Of a stretch of 46,614 nt of DNA, positions 24,556-32,843 are shown one piece after another; the stretch's first letter is position 1, and each line of letters begins with the position of its first letter. The translations under genes and the position numbers were made by a program. The stretch spans positions 1-46,614 of the forward strand of contig CAMNEA010000017.1 in assembly GCA_946536145.1 (NCBI GenBank), written 5' to 3'. The stretch is from an uncultured Butyrivibrio sp. GTDB lineage: Bacteria > Bacillota > Clostridia > Lachnospirales > Lachnospiraceae. A model generated the notes under the pieces. The model worked only from the letters and a program-made list of their open reading frames with translations. It did no database searches and was not told the origin of the DNA.

Positions 24556-27213
24556 ATGAAACAGTATACAGCAGAAGAACTGCGCAAAGCCTGGAAGCAG
24601 TTTTATATAGACAGAGGCCACGTTGACTGCGGAGCCGTATCACTGGTATCTGACGGTTCAACCGGCGTTATGTTTAATGTGGCAGGCATGCAGCCTCTGA
24701 TGCCATATCTTTTGGGCAAAAAACATCCCCTCGGAACAAGGCTCTGCAATGTTCAGGGATGTGTGAGAACCAACGATATTGATTCGGTTGGTGACAAGAG
24801 CCATGGAACCTTCTTCGAGATGCTTGGAAGCTGGTCTCTTGGAGACTACTTCAAGAAGGAGAGGTGCCAGTGGAGTTTTGAACTTCTGACACAGCTTTTC
24901 GGCTTCGACGCCGACCACCTTGCTGCGACCGTTTTTGCAGGTGATGAGAACGCGCCGAGAGATGAGGAAGGCGCTAAATATCGTATCGAGTCAGGCTTCA
25001 AGCCCGAGAACATATTCTATCTTCCTGCAGAGGACAACTGGTGGGGACTTGAGTACGGCCCCTGCGGTCCTGACAGTGAGATGTTCTATGTCAAGGATGT
25101 TCCGCCCTGCGGACCCGACTGCAAGCCGGGCTGTCACTGCGGCAAGTATACAGAGGTGGGCAATGACGTTTTTATGCAGTATGAGAAGCACCATGACGGA
25201 CACCTCACACCACTGTCTCAGAAGAATGTAGATACGGGCTGGGGACTTGAGCGTATCCTCGCATTCCTTAACGGTGTGGACGATGTGTACAAGATCGATG
25301 TTCACGCACCTGTAATCGCATATATCGCTAAGGAGAGCAAAATAGCGTACGAGGCAGACGAGAAGTCAACAAGATCGATGAGGATCCTTGCAGATCACAC
25401 CCGTACATCGGTTATGCTGATCGGAGATGAGAAAAAGCTTCTTCCCTCCAATACAGGAGCCGGATATATCTTAAGAAGACTTATAAGACGAGCTGTAAGA
25501 CACGCCAGAGCTCTTGGACTTAAGAAGGAGCAGATCCTTGGAGTAGCCAATATATATCTTGATGAGTATCAGGAGAGCTATGAGAACCTTAAAAAGAACC
25601 GCGAGTTTGTTCTCACTGAGCTCGGCAGGGAGATTGATCGCTTCGAGTCAACTCTCGAGAATGGAATGAAAGAGTTCAAAAAGATCCAGGACAAGACTTC
25701 TTCAGAGGGCAGGAAGGAAATCGACGGAAAAGACGCATTCTTCCTTTATGACACCTTTGGATTCCCTGTGGAGCTCACAATCGAGCTTGCTGAGGAGGAA
25801 GGCTTTACTGTTGATGAGAAGGGCTTTGAGACAGCAATGCAGGAGCAGAAGCAGAAGGCCAGGGACAACCAGAACTTCTCAGCCAACCTTGATGCCGGAG
25901 CTTCGCTGTTCGATTCACTTGACGAGTCGATCACTACTGAGTTTGTGGGATACCATGATCTTGACTGTGACGCGGCGATCAGTGCCATGGCTGACGATAA
26001 GGCCATTGTTGAAGAGCTTTCAACCGGCATGACCGGCACGATCATTACAGACAGGACTACCTTCTACGGAACAATGGGTGGACAGGTAGGCGATATAGGC
26101 GTAATAAGGACAGGAGAGGACAGCTATTTTGAAGTCCTTGAGACCATACATGTTGCAGGCGGAAGGATCGCGCATGTGGGAAGAGTTGTAGAGGGAACTT
26201 TCAGGACCGGTGATGTTGTCAGTCTGTTTGTTGATCCAGAGAACAGGGCTAAGACCTGCCGCAACCACTCAGCAACTCACCTTCTGCAGAAGGCGCTCAG
26301 AGAGGTTCTCGGCGATCACGTCGAGCAGGCCGGCTCATATCAGGATCCCGATAAGACGAGATTTGACTTCAGCCATCACCAGGCTATGACTGCTGAGGAG
26401 CTTCAGAAGGTAGAAGATCTCGTAAACGAGAAGATCGCAGAGGCACTTCCTGTTGTAACACAGGAGATGTCAATGGAAGATGCCAAAAAGACCGGAGCTA
26501 TGGCATTGTTTGGAGAGAAGTACGGGGATGTTGTCCGCGTTGTCAAGATGGGCGACTTCTCAGTCGAACTCTGCGGTGGTACACATGTATCTAACACAAG
26601 TCATATCGGTATCTTCAAAATCGTATCAGAGAGCGGTGTGGCAGCAGGTGTGCGCCGTATCGAGGCTCTGACCGGCAGCAATGCGAGAAACTACTACAAG
26701 AATGTAGAGGAGAACTTAAACGGCGCTGCAAAGCTCCTTAAGTCCAATCCTGCAGATATCCAGGATCACATCAAAAAGCTCCAGGAGGAGCTGAGGAGCC
26801 TTCGCAGTGAGAATGAGTCCCTTAAGAGTAAGGAAGCTCAGGCAGCTCTTGGCGATGTCACAGACCAGGTGAAGGAAGTTAAGGGAGTAAAACTCCTTGC
26901 AACTGCTATGAAGGGCGTTGACATGAACGGACTTCGCGACCTCGGAGACCAGATGAAAGCCAAGATCGGAGAGGGTGTAGTTGTCCTGATCTCAGAAGCT
27001 GACGGCAAGGTCAACCTGATCACCATGGTAACAGATGCAGCAATGGCAAAGGGCGCCCATGCAGGCAACCTCATAAAGGCAATCGCGCCGAAGATTGGCG
27101 GTGGCGGCGGCGGTCGTCCGAATATGGCACAGGCCGGCGGCAAGAACCCTGCAGGAATAGCAGAGTGCCTCTCTGAAGCTGAGAGAGTCCTCGCTGAACA
27201 GATTAAAGATTAA
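24556..27213 (+). CDS. alaS: Alanyl-tRNA synthetase, divergent type with Cys-rich insertion
   Basis: Charges tRNA-Ala and edits mischarged serine or glycine. It is 885 aa with the complete architecture: catalytic core (THGTFFEML-like motif 2 as SHGTFFEMLGSWSLGDYFK), tRNA-binding region, editing domain with HSATHLLQKAL and CGGTHV, and the C-terminal DHHA1 domain with its GGGGGGRPNMAQAGG end. The core is atypical for Firmicutes: NVAGMQPLMPYLLGKKHP replaces the common TNAGMNQFK-type segment, and after GPCGPDSEMFY there is a cysteine-rich loop with C185, C189, C193, H194 and C195. Start ATG 24556, with AGGAGG about nine bases upstream; the preceding TTG is in frame but not needed. Confidence 0.95.
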   Translation: MKQYTAEELRKAWKQFYIDRGHVDCGAVSLVSDGSTGVMFNVAGMQPLMPYLLGKKHPLGTRLCNVQGCVRTNDIDSVGDKSHGTFFEMLGSWSLGDYFKKERCQWSFELLTQLFGFDADHLAATVFAGDENAPRDEEGAKYRIESGFKPENIFYLPAEDNWWGLEYGPCGPDSEMFYVKDVPPCGPDCKPGCHCGKYTEVGNDVFMQYEKHHDGHLTPLSQKNVDTGWGLERILAFLNGVDDVYKIDVHAPVIAYIAKESKIAYEADEKSTRSMRILADHTRTSVMLIGDEKKLLPSNTGAGYILRRLIRRAVRHARALGLKKEQILGVANIYLDEYQESYENLKKNREFVLTELGREIDRFESTLENGMKEFKKIQDKTSSEGRKEIDGKDAFFLYDTFGFPVELTIELAEEEGFTVDEKGFETAMQEQKQKARDNQNFSANLDAGASLFDSLDESITTEFVGYHDLDCDAAISAMADDKAIVEELSTGMTGTIITDRTTFYGTMGGQVGDIGVIRTGEDSYFEVLETIHVAGGRIAHVGRVVEGTFRTGDVVSLFVDPENRAKTCRNHSATHLLQKALREVLGDHVEQAGSYQDPDKTRFDFSHHQAMTAEELQKVEDLVNEKIAEALPVVTQEMSMEDAKKTGAMALFGEKYGDVVRVVKMGDFSVELCGGTHVSNTSHIGIFKIVSESGVAAGVRRIEALTGSNARNYYKNVEENLNGAAKLLKSNPADIQDHIKKLQEELRSLRSENESLKSKEAQAALGDVTDQVKEVKGVKLLATAMKGVDMNGLRDLGDQMKAKIGEGVVVLISEADGKVNLITMVTDAAMAKGAHAGNLIKAIAPKIGGGGGGRPNMAQAGGKNPAGIAECLSEAERVLAEQIKD

Positions 27214-27221
27214 ATTTCTGC

Positions 27222-27249
27222 TTGACGTAGTAACTTTTTATGGTATAAT
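27222..27249 (+). promoter_or_regulatory. Sigma-A promoter of rpsU
   Basis: TTGACG at 27222-27227, a 16-bp spacer, and TATAAT at 27244-27249. It starts nine bases after the alaS stop and would begin transcription near 27256. No terminator is seen between alaS and this promoter, so read-through is possible as well. Confidence 0.75.
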
Positions 27250-27257
27250 TATAAATG

Positions 27258-27322
27258 CTATGTGAGTAAACGGACTCGAGACATAGTAAATAACCCAATC
27301 AGTCATATATCTGAAGGGACTG
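27258..27322 (+). promoter_or_regulatory. Structured 5' leader of rpsU
   Basis: Two hairpins fill the leader. The first pairs CTATGT (27258-27263) with ACATAG (27281-27286), continued inside by GAGT/ACTC with a small bulge. The second pairs CAGTC (27300-27304) with GACTG (27318-27322) directly before the ribosome site GGGAGGG at 27325-27331. Ribosomal-protein leaders often mediate feedback control, but no known motif is recognised here. Confidence 0.4.
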
Positions 27323-27342
27323 AAGGGAGGGTAAGAGTAGAG

Positions 27343-27519
27343 ATGTCAACTGTTATTGTAAAAGAAAACGAGACTTTGGATAGCGCACTGCGTCGTTTTA
27401 AGAGAAGTTGTGCAAAGGCTGGTATCCAGCAGGAGATTCGTAAGAGAGAACATTACGAGAAGCCTAGCGTTAGACGCAAGAAGAAGTCTGAGGCAGCAAG
27501 AAAGCGCAAATACAACTAA
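27343..27519 (+). CDS. rpsU: 30S ribosomal protein S21
   Basis: The 58-aa protein of the small ribosomal subunit matches the family over its whole length: [20 protein letters not shown], then a basic helix and the terminal [15 protein letters not shown]. Start ATG 27343 gives the standard S21 N-terminus; the frame is open back to 27262, but those residues do not belong to S21. GGGAGGG lies 11 bases upstream, a rather long spacing. It has its own promoter, a structured leader and a terminator directly behind. Confidence 0.97.
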   Translation: MSTVIVKENETLDSALRRFKRSCAKAGIQQEIRKREHYEKPSVRRKKKSEAARKRKYN

Positions 27520-27527
27520 ATCATTGT

Positions 27528-27560
27528 AAAAGTCCCTGGAGTTCTTCCGGGGACTTTTTT
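27528..27560 (+). terminator. Intrinsic terminator of rpsU
   Basis: AAAGTCCCTGGA pairs with TCCGGGGACTTT around a short loop, ending in TTTTTT (27555-27560). The T tract is shared with the left arm of the following palindrome. Confidence 0.85.
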
Positions 27561-27603
27561 GTTTAATAGGAAATTCCTCCGAATTTCCTATTAAACAAAA
27601 AAG
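27554..27603. repeat. Perfect 23-bp palindrome overlapping the rpsU terminator
   Basis: The left arm 27554-27576 (CTTTTTT followed by GTTTAATAGGAAATTC) matches the right arm 27581-27603 perfectly as an inverted repeat, with loop CTCC. Its left arm uses the U tract of the terminator, so the two hairpins exclude each other in part. It ends 47 bases before dinB. Confidence 0.85.
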
Positions 27604-27650
27604 CTCCACTAAGGATGCGCGCTCGGCGCTTTTCAATAGGTAATTGCTTT

Positions 27651-28913
27651 ATGTCACGAATAATCTTTCATGTAGATGTCAATTCAGCTTTTCTTTCATG
27701 GACTGCAGTTAAGCGGCTGAAAGAAGATCCGGACTGCGTTGATCTTCGCACGATCCCCTCTGTTGTAGGAGGAGATGTGAAGACAAGGCACGGCATCGTC
27801 ACGGCCAAATCCATACCTGCCAAAAAGTACGGGATACAGACGGCAGAGCCCATAAACAGTGCGCTGCAAAAGTGCCCGCAGCTTGTGATAGTGCCCTCTG
27901 ATTTTCAGACGTACAGGGAGTACTCACATGCTTTTATTGAAATACTTCGCGATTTTTCTGAGATTCTGGAACAGGTCTCTATAGATGAGGCCTATCTTGA
28001 TGTGACAGAACTAAGAAGCGCCTATGATGCTTCGGGTTTCCCTTTGAATGTTGCATCTGACATCAGGAACAGGATCAGAACCGAGCTTGGATTTACAGTC
28101 AATGTGGGAATATCGACCAATAAGCTCCTTGCAAAGATGGCAAGTGATTTTTCCAAACCGGACAGGACACACACTCTTTATCCTGATGAGATAAGAGACA
28201 AAATGTGGCCGCTTGACATAGGGGATCTGTACGGATGCGGCAGGAAAACTGCGCAGAAGCTAAGATCTGTTGGCATAAGGAAAATCGGTGACGCAGCAGT
28301 AAGTGACAGAGAACTTCTCATATCGCTTCTTGGAGAAAAGTCAGGAGAGTACATACTAAGGAGCGCAAACGGCATAGGATCAGATACTGTATCAGTACTA
28401 AGAGATGATCCTAAGAGCTATTCCAATGAGACCACAACCAGGAACGATATTACGGCGGACAACTTTACGAATGACCTTCCGCCTATTGTACGACATCTTT
28501 CTGATAAGGTATCCGGAAGGCTCAAAAGAGATGGCGTGTTCGGACAGGTCGTTGGCATTCAGGTCAAGACCTCGGAATTTAAACGTTTTTCACGTCAGAT
28601 AAAACTGGATCAGTCTACAAACGACAGTGAAGTTATCTATAAAAATGCCATGATGCTCCTTCTTGGCCTTCTCGACGGAGCAGAGGGACTCTTTCAGAGT
28701 GACACCAGGATACGCCTGGTCGGAGTCGGGGTGGATCACCTCGACAAGGGAGAGTACAGACAGGAGAACCTCTTTGACTGGATGACGACAGGGAAGGAAG
28801 AGATACGCATAGAGAAACAGAAAAAAGAGAAAGAAGACAAGCTTAGCAAAATGGAGCAGAACCTTCGAAGCAGGTTTGGAGACGGGATCATACATAAGGG
28901 AGTCAATGAGTAA
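27651..28913 (+). CDS. dinB: Y-family DNA polymerase IV
   Basis: Translesion polymerase, 420 aa. The palm begins with IIFHVDVNSAFLSW (metal ligand D9), the finger region has VKTRHGIVTAKSIPAKKYGI, and the second metal cluster is VSIDEAYLDVTEL. A helix-hairpin-helix thumb follows (GDLYGCGRKTAQKLRSVGI), and then the little-finger domain. No C-terminal clamp-binding motif could be assigned with confidence; the tail is a charged helix. Start ATG 27651 has AATAGG about ten bases before it. No promoter or LexA box was recognised in the short gap after the palindrome, so read-through from rpsU past the two hairpins could feed it. Confidence 0.95.
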   Translation: MSRIIFHVDVNSAFLSWTAVKRLKEDPDCVDLRTIPSVVGGDVKTRHGIVTAKSIPAKKYGIQTAEPINSALQKCPQLVIVPSDFQTYREYSHAFIEILRDFSEILEQVSIDEAYLDVTELRSAYDASGFPLNVASDIRNRIRTELGFTVNVGISTNKLLAKMASDFSKPDRTHTLYPDEIRDKMWPLDIGDLYGCGRKTAQKLRSVGIRKIGDAAVSDRELLISLLGEKSGEYILRSANGIGSDTVSVLRDDPKSYSNETTTRNDITADNFTNDLPPIVRHLSDKVSGRLKRDGVFGQVVGIQVKTSEFKRFSRQIKLDQSTNDSEVIYKNAMMLLLGLLDGAEGLFQSDTRIRLVGVGVDHLDKGEYRQENLFDWMTTGKEEIRIEKQKKEKEDKLSKMEQNLRSRFGDGIIHKGVNE

Positions 28914-29018
28914 GTTATCGGTTCGTTTAGATTTTTTATTCTAATATTTTGTTTAACTATTTCCCATGTCTGTGTTAAAATATGTCTTGTTTTGTTTGAA
29001 AAATAGAAAGTCAGGATT

Positions 29019-29891
29019 ATGTGGATCTATATATGTGCTGCGCTGCTTGTGCTGGTCATTGCTACAGTGGCGGTGATCTACCACGACACCCACAACTTTG
29101 TTGTGAGAAACTATGAAGTTAAGACCGATAAGATAAAGGGTGATTATACCTTTGTCCTGTTATCCGACCTCCATGGCTATGTCTATGGCAGGGACAATGA
29201 CAGGCTCATTAAGGCTGTCGAAGATATAAACCCTGATGCGGTTCTGTGCGCTGGCGATATGTTTGTTGCCCACAGGCAGAACGGGGTACTTCAGATGGGA
29301 GCAGGAGAGCATGTTTTAAAAGAACTTGCAGCGAAGTATCCTGTATATGCCGGCAACGGCAACCACGAGAGAAAGATAAAAGAATACACAAAAGAGTATG
29401 GAAACACCTTTGACAGATACAGGAGCGGACTTGTAAGAAGCGGTGTGACATATCTGGAGAATGAAACCTGTGATATAGCAGACAGGGGAATAAAGGTGAC
29501 GGGACTGGACCTTGGTCTCGACTACTTTCAAAAGATAATAAAAAAGCCTATGGAACCGGATCTTATGCAGGAAAAGCTTGGGCAGATAAGCGCAGGTGAG
29601 AGAAAGAAGTTCCGGGTACTTATAGCGCATAATCCGCAGTATTTTAAGGAATATGCCGCATGGGGAGCGGATCTTACCGTTGCGGGCCATGTTCACGGGG
29701 GTATAATAAGACTGCCATTTCTTGGAGGCGTCATTTCTCCGTCGATAGCTCTTTTCCCAAAATACGACGGCGGTAAGTTTGAGATGGATGGAAGGACCAT
29801 GATACTCTCCAGGGGACTTGGAACCCACACCATTCATGTCAGGATGTTCAATCCCGGGGAAGTTTCTGTCATAAGAATAAAGGTAGTGTGA
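29019..29891 (+). CDS. Membrane-anchored calcineurin-like metallophosphoesterase
   Basis: A 290-aa protein with one N-terminal membrane helix (about 2-21) and a metallophosphoesterase domain: LLSDLHGY (first metal ligands), LCAGDMF, GNGNHERK, LIAHNPQYF and VAGHVHGGIIRLP. This is the YaeI/YkuE-like subgroup, of which some members hydrolyse lipid-linked or nucleotide pyrophosphates; the substrate here is not known. It ends one base before the scpA start, so it is cotranscribed with the condensin genes. Confidence 0.9.
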   Translation: MWIYICAALLVLVIATVAVIYHDTHNFVVRNYEVKTDKIKGDYTFVLLSDLHGYVYGRDNDRLIKAVEDINPDAVLCAGDMFVAHRQNGVLQMGAGEHVLKELAAKYPVYAGNGNHERKIKEYTKEYGNTFDRYRSGLVRSGVTYLENETCDIADRGIKVTGLDLGLDYFQKIIKKPMEPDLMQEKLGQISAGERKKFRVLIAHNPQYFKEYAAWGADLTVAGHVHGGIIRLPFLGGVISPSIALFPKYDGGKFEMDGRTMILSRGLGTHTIHVRMFNPGEVSVIRIKVV

Positions 29892-29892
29892 T

Positions 29893-30642
29893 ATGTCACT
29901 AGAGATCAAGCTGCAGGTGTTTGAGGGACCTATGGATCTGCTCATGCACCTTATAGATAAAAACCAGATAGATATATACGATATTCCGATTGTTACCATT
30001 ACCGAGCAGTACATGGAATACATAAATGCCATGCAGAAGGAAGATATGAATGTTACCAGTGAATTCCTTGTCATGGCTGCGACGCTTCTGGACATCAAGT
30101 GCAAGATGCTCCTTCCAAGGGAAGTGAACGAAGAGGGTGAGGAAGAGGACCCGAGGGCTGAACTTGTGGAGAAGCTCCTTGAGTACAAGATGTACAAATA
30201 CATATCTTATGAACTCAGAGACAGGCAGATGGATGCCGATCTTTCCTGGTTCAGGCAAAAGAACCTTCCGAAGGAAGTCAGGGAATACGAGGCACCGATA
30301 GATTTCTCACAGCTCATGGGAGATGCAACGCTCTCAAAGCTTAATGAGATATTCCAGGAGCTTCTTAAGAGACAGGAAGACAAGGTTGACCCGATAAGGA
30401 GTAAGTTCGGCAATATCGAAAAAGAAGCGGTTGATATGGATGCCAAGACCCTTTATATCAGGGCATACATCCGTGAACACAAGAGATTCAGCTTCAGGCA
30501 GCTTCTTGAGAAGCAGCATTCCAAAACTGAGATTGTGGTCACATTTCTTGTAATGCTTGAGGAAATCAAGCTCGGTGAGATCGAAATTGAGCAGGAGGAT
30601 ACTTTCGGGGATATCATAATAACTTCCAGAAAGGCGAGCTGA
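29893..30642 (+). CDS. scpA: Segregation and condensation protein A (kleisin)
   Basis: The 249-aa kleisin subunit of the SMC-ScpAB condensin. The N-terminal SMC-neck binding part contains LQVFEGPMDLLMHLIDKNQIDIYDIPI, here recognised by its FEGPMDLLMHLI and YDIPIVTITEQYMEY segments. The middle is acidic (NEEGEEEDPRAELVEKLLEY), and the C-terminal winged helix, which binds the SMC cap, includes FSFRQLLEKQHSKTEIVVTF. It begins one base after the phosphoesterase stop and is followed by scpB after one base. Confidence 0.96.
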   Translation: MSLEIKLQVFEGPMDLLMHLIDKNQIDIYDIPIVTITEQYMEYINAMQKEDMNVTSEFLVMAATLLDIKCKMLLPREVNEEGEEEDPRAELVEKLLEYKMYKYISYELRDRQMDADLSWFRQKNLPKEVREYEAPIDFSQLMGDATLSKLNEIFQELLKRQEDKVDPIRSKFGNIEKEAVDMDAKTLYIRAYIREHKRFSFRQLLEKQHSKTEIVVTFLVMLEEIKLGEIEIEQEDTFGDIIITSRKAS

Positions 30643-30643
30643 G

Positions 30644-31213
30644 ATGACAAAAGAAGAAGGCGCAGCAATTGTAGAAGCAATTCTCTTTACAATGGGTGAT
30701 TCTGTTGAGATAAGCACTCTGGCTAAGGCTATGGAGACTGACCCAAGGAGAGTAAAGAGCTACATAACATATCTCAAGGAAAAATATGAAAAATCGGACA
30801 GCGGGATAGGGCTGATCGAACTGGATAAAGCGGTTCAGCTCTGTACCAAAAAAGAGATGTATGAGTACCTTGTGAAGATCGCGAAGGCTCCGAGAAAAGC
30901 GGTGCTTACCGATTCCCTGATGGAGACACTCTCTATCATTGCATACAAACAGCCCATAACAAGGCTCGAAGTTGAGAAGATAAGAGGTGTCAACAGCGAT
31001 CATGCCGTCAACAGGCTGGTGGAATTCGGACTGGTACAGGAGCTTGGAAGACTCGATGCCCCCGGGCGTCCGCTGCTTTTTGGCACGACAGAAGAGTTCC
31101 TTCGCAGCTTCGGAGTCCGCTCACTTGATGAACTCCCGTCGATCGGCAGTGTACAGGTGGAGGAATTCAAAGCGCAGGCAGAAGAGGAAATCAATCTTAA
31201 ACTCGATATATAA
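30644..31213 (+). CDS. scpB: Segregation and condensation protein B
   Basis: 189-aa partner of ScpA, made of two winged-helix domains. EGAAIVEAILFTMGDSVEI at the N-terminus and LETLSIIAYKQPITRLEVE (visible as MEHTLS-like METLSIIAYKQPITR) with the following GRLDAPGRPLLFGTTEEFL are typical. The start overlaps the scpA stop region, with an AGGCGAG ribosome site inside scpA. A terminator follows 18 bp after the stop. Confidence 0.96.
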   Translation: MTKEEGAAIVEAILFTMGDSVEISTLAKAMETDPRRVKSYITYLKEKYEKSDSGIGLIELDKAVQLCTKKEMYEYLVKIAKAPRKAVLTDSLMETLSIIAYKQPITRLEVEKIRGVNSDHAVNRLVEFGLVQELGRLDAPGRPLLFGTTEEFLRSFGVRSLDELPSIGSVQVEEFKAQAEEEINLKLDI

Positions 31214-31231
31214 AAACAACATAAAATATGA

Positions 31232-31265
31232 GGAGAATGCTGAAATTATTTGCATTCTCCCTTTT
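31232..31265 (+). terminator. Intrinsic terminator after scpB
   Basis: GGAGAATGC at 31232-31240 pairs perfectly with GCATTCTCC at 31252-31260; an 11-base loop lies between and CTTTT follows. Confidence 0.8.
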
Positions 31266-31280
31266 CTTTGGCGGGTTTTA

Positions 31281-31289
31281 TGGTATACT
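31281..31289 (+). promoter_or_regulatory. Extended -10 promoter of the decarboxylase operon
   Basis: TGGTATACT (TGn plus TATACT). A clear -35 hexamer is not seen. It lies after the scpB terminator and would give a leader of about 100 bases before ATG 31396. Confidence 0.4.
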
Positions 31290-31395
31290 ATAATCTGACT
31301 TAAGTTGGGTTTTTATGCAACTAGGATGCAGTGTTTTTATTATTCCGAGTTTCGGCCCAGAATATTTGCAAAATTATTATTACGGAGGTAAAGAA

Positions 31396-32826
31396 ATGAG
31401 TAGTTCTTCACAAGCGAGTCAAAGAATCAATGCTTTGCTCGATGAAAACAGTTTCGTTGAAATTGGCGCACTTGTGACAGCAAGGAGCACAGATTTCAAT
31501 CTGAAACAGGAAGAGACACCATCAGACGGTGTGGTAACCGGATATGGCGTTATCGACGGCAATCTTGTGTATGTTTACAGCCAGGATGCGTCAGTTCTAG
31601 GCGGGTCAATTGGTGAGATGCATGCCAAAAAGATAGTTCGCTTATATGAGCTTGCTATCAAGACCGGTTCACCTGTTATAGGCCTGATCGATTCAGCAGG
31701 TCTTCGTCTTCAGGAGGCCACAGATGCACTTAATGCATTTGGTGAGATTTATCTTAAGCAGGTGGAGGCTTCCGGTGTAGTTCCTCAGATTACAGCAATC
31801 TTTGGCACATGTGGTGGCGGACTTGCACTTATTCCTTCAATCACGGACTTCACCTTCATGGAGTCAGGCAAGGGCAAGCTCTTTGTGAACTCACCCAATG
31901 TCCTTGCAGGCAATTATAAAGAAAAACTGGATACTTCAGATGCCAAGTGGCAGAGCACTGAGACCGGCAATGTTGATGTTGTAGCTGATGAGGCTACAAT
32001 CTACAGCGAGATCAGGGAGCTTGTTTCTCTTCTTCCTTCCAACAACGAGGACGGAGATTCATACCAGGAGTGCACTGATGATCTCAACAGAGCATGTGAG
32101 AACCTTGACGGTTACACAGCAGATCCTGCTCTTATCGCAGGTCAGATTTCTGATAACGGGGTATTCTTCGAGACCAAGAGGGATTATGCCAGGGAGATGG
32201 TTACAGGTTTCATAAGACTCAACGGCGCTACTGTAGGTCTTGTTGGAAACCGCACAGCCTGCTTTGACGAAAGCGGCAAGGAGGCTGAGAAGTTTGAGGA
32301 CAAGCTTACAGCCCATGCATGTGAGAAGGCTGCTGAGTTCATAAACTTCTGCGATGCTTTTGATATTCCTGTTCTTACAGTTACCAATGCTACAGGCTTT
32401 GGATCTTCAAAGTGCGATGAGAGACATGTGGCAAGAGCCGCTGGCAAGCTCGTTTATGCACTTGGCAATGCGACAGTTCCGAAGGTTAATCTTGTAACAG
32501 GCAAGGCTTTTGGAAGTGCTTATGTGATCATGAATTCAAAGGCAATCGGTGCCGATGTTACCATAAGCTGGCCTGATGCTCAGATTGGTACAATGGATGC
32601 CGGCATTGCAGCCAAGATCCTTTGCGACGGCAAGGATGCTGATACAATTTCCAAGGCTGCTGCTGATTATGCTGCTCTTCAGAACAATGTTAAGAGCGCT
32701 GCAGCAAGAGGATATGTTGATGAGATCGTAGAGCCTGCAGATACAAGAAAGTATGTTGTTGGCGCTTTCGAGATGCTTTTTACAAAGAGAGATGAGCGTC
32801 CTGCCAAGAAACATGGCACAGTTTAA
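31396..32826 (+). CDS. Acyl-CoA carboxyltransferase, methylmalonyl-CoA decarboxylase alpha type
   Basis: A 476-aa biotin-dependent carboxyltransferase of the crotonase-like two-domain type (MmdA, PccB, 12S transcarboxylase family). The acyl-CoA oxyanion loop is in FGTCGGGLALIPSITDF, and the second, carboxybiotin-binding half has ADVTISWPDAQIGTMDAG. It would move CO2 between biotin and an acyl-CoA (malonyl-, methylmalonyl- or another); the substrate cannot be fixed from sequence. Start ATG 31396 has GGAGG at 31383-31387; the longer frame from 31315 lacks a site. It is the first gene of a five-gene operon with OadG, biotin carrier, OadB and OadA. Confidence 0.88.
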   Translation: MSSSSQASQRINALLDENSFVEIGALVTARSTDFNLKQEETPSDGVVTGYGVIDGNLVYVYSQDASVLGGSIGEMHAKKIVRLYELAIKTGSPVIGLIDSAGLRLQEATDALNAFGEIYLKQVEASGVVPQITAIFGTCGGGLALIPSITDFTFMESGKGKLFVNSPNVLAGNYKEKLDTSDAKWQSTETGNVDVVADEATIYSEIRELVSLLPSNNEDGDSYQECTDDLNRACENLDGYTADPALIAGQISDNGVFFETKRDYAREMVTGFIRLNGATVGLVGNRTACFDESGKEAEKFEDKLTAHACEKAAEFINFCDAFDIPVLTVTNATGFGSSKCDERHVARAAGKLVYALGNATVPKVNLVTGKAFGSAYVIMNSKAIGADVTISWPDAQIGTMDAGIAAKILCDGKDADTISKAAADYAALQNNVKSAAARGYVDEIVEPADTRKYVVGAFEMLFTKRDERPAKKHGTV

Positions 32827-32843
32827 TGAAGGGAGCACTCAGA

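Noticed and set aside
24556..27213. Split or frameshifted alaS because of its unusual N-terminal core
   Set aside because: The frame is continuous and all catalytic, editing and C-terminal motifs are in order; it is a divergent type rather than a broken gene.
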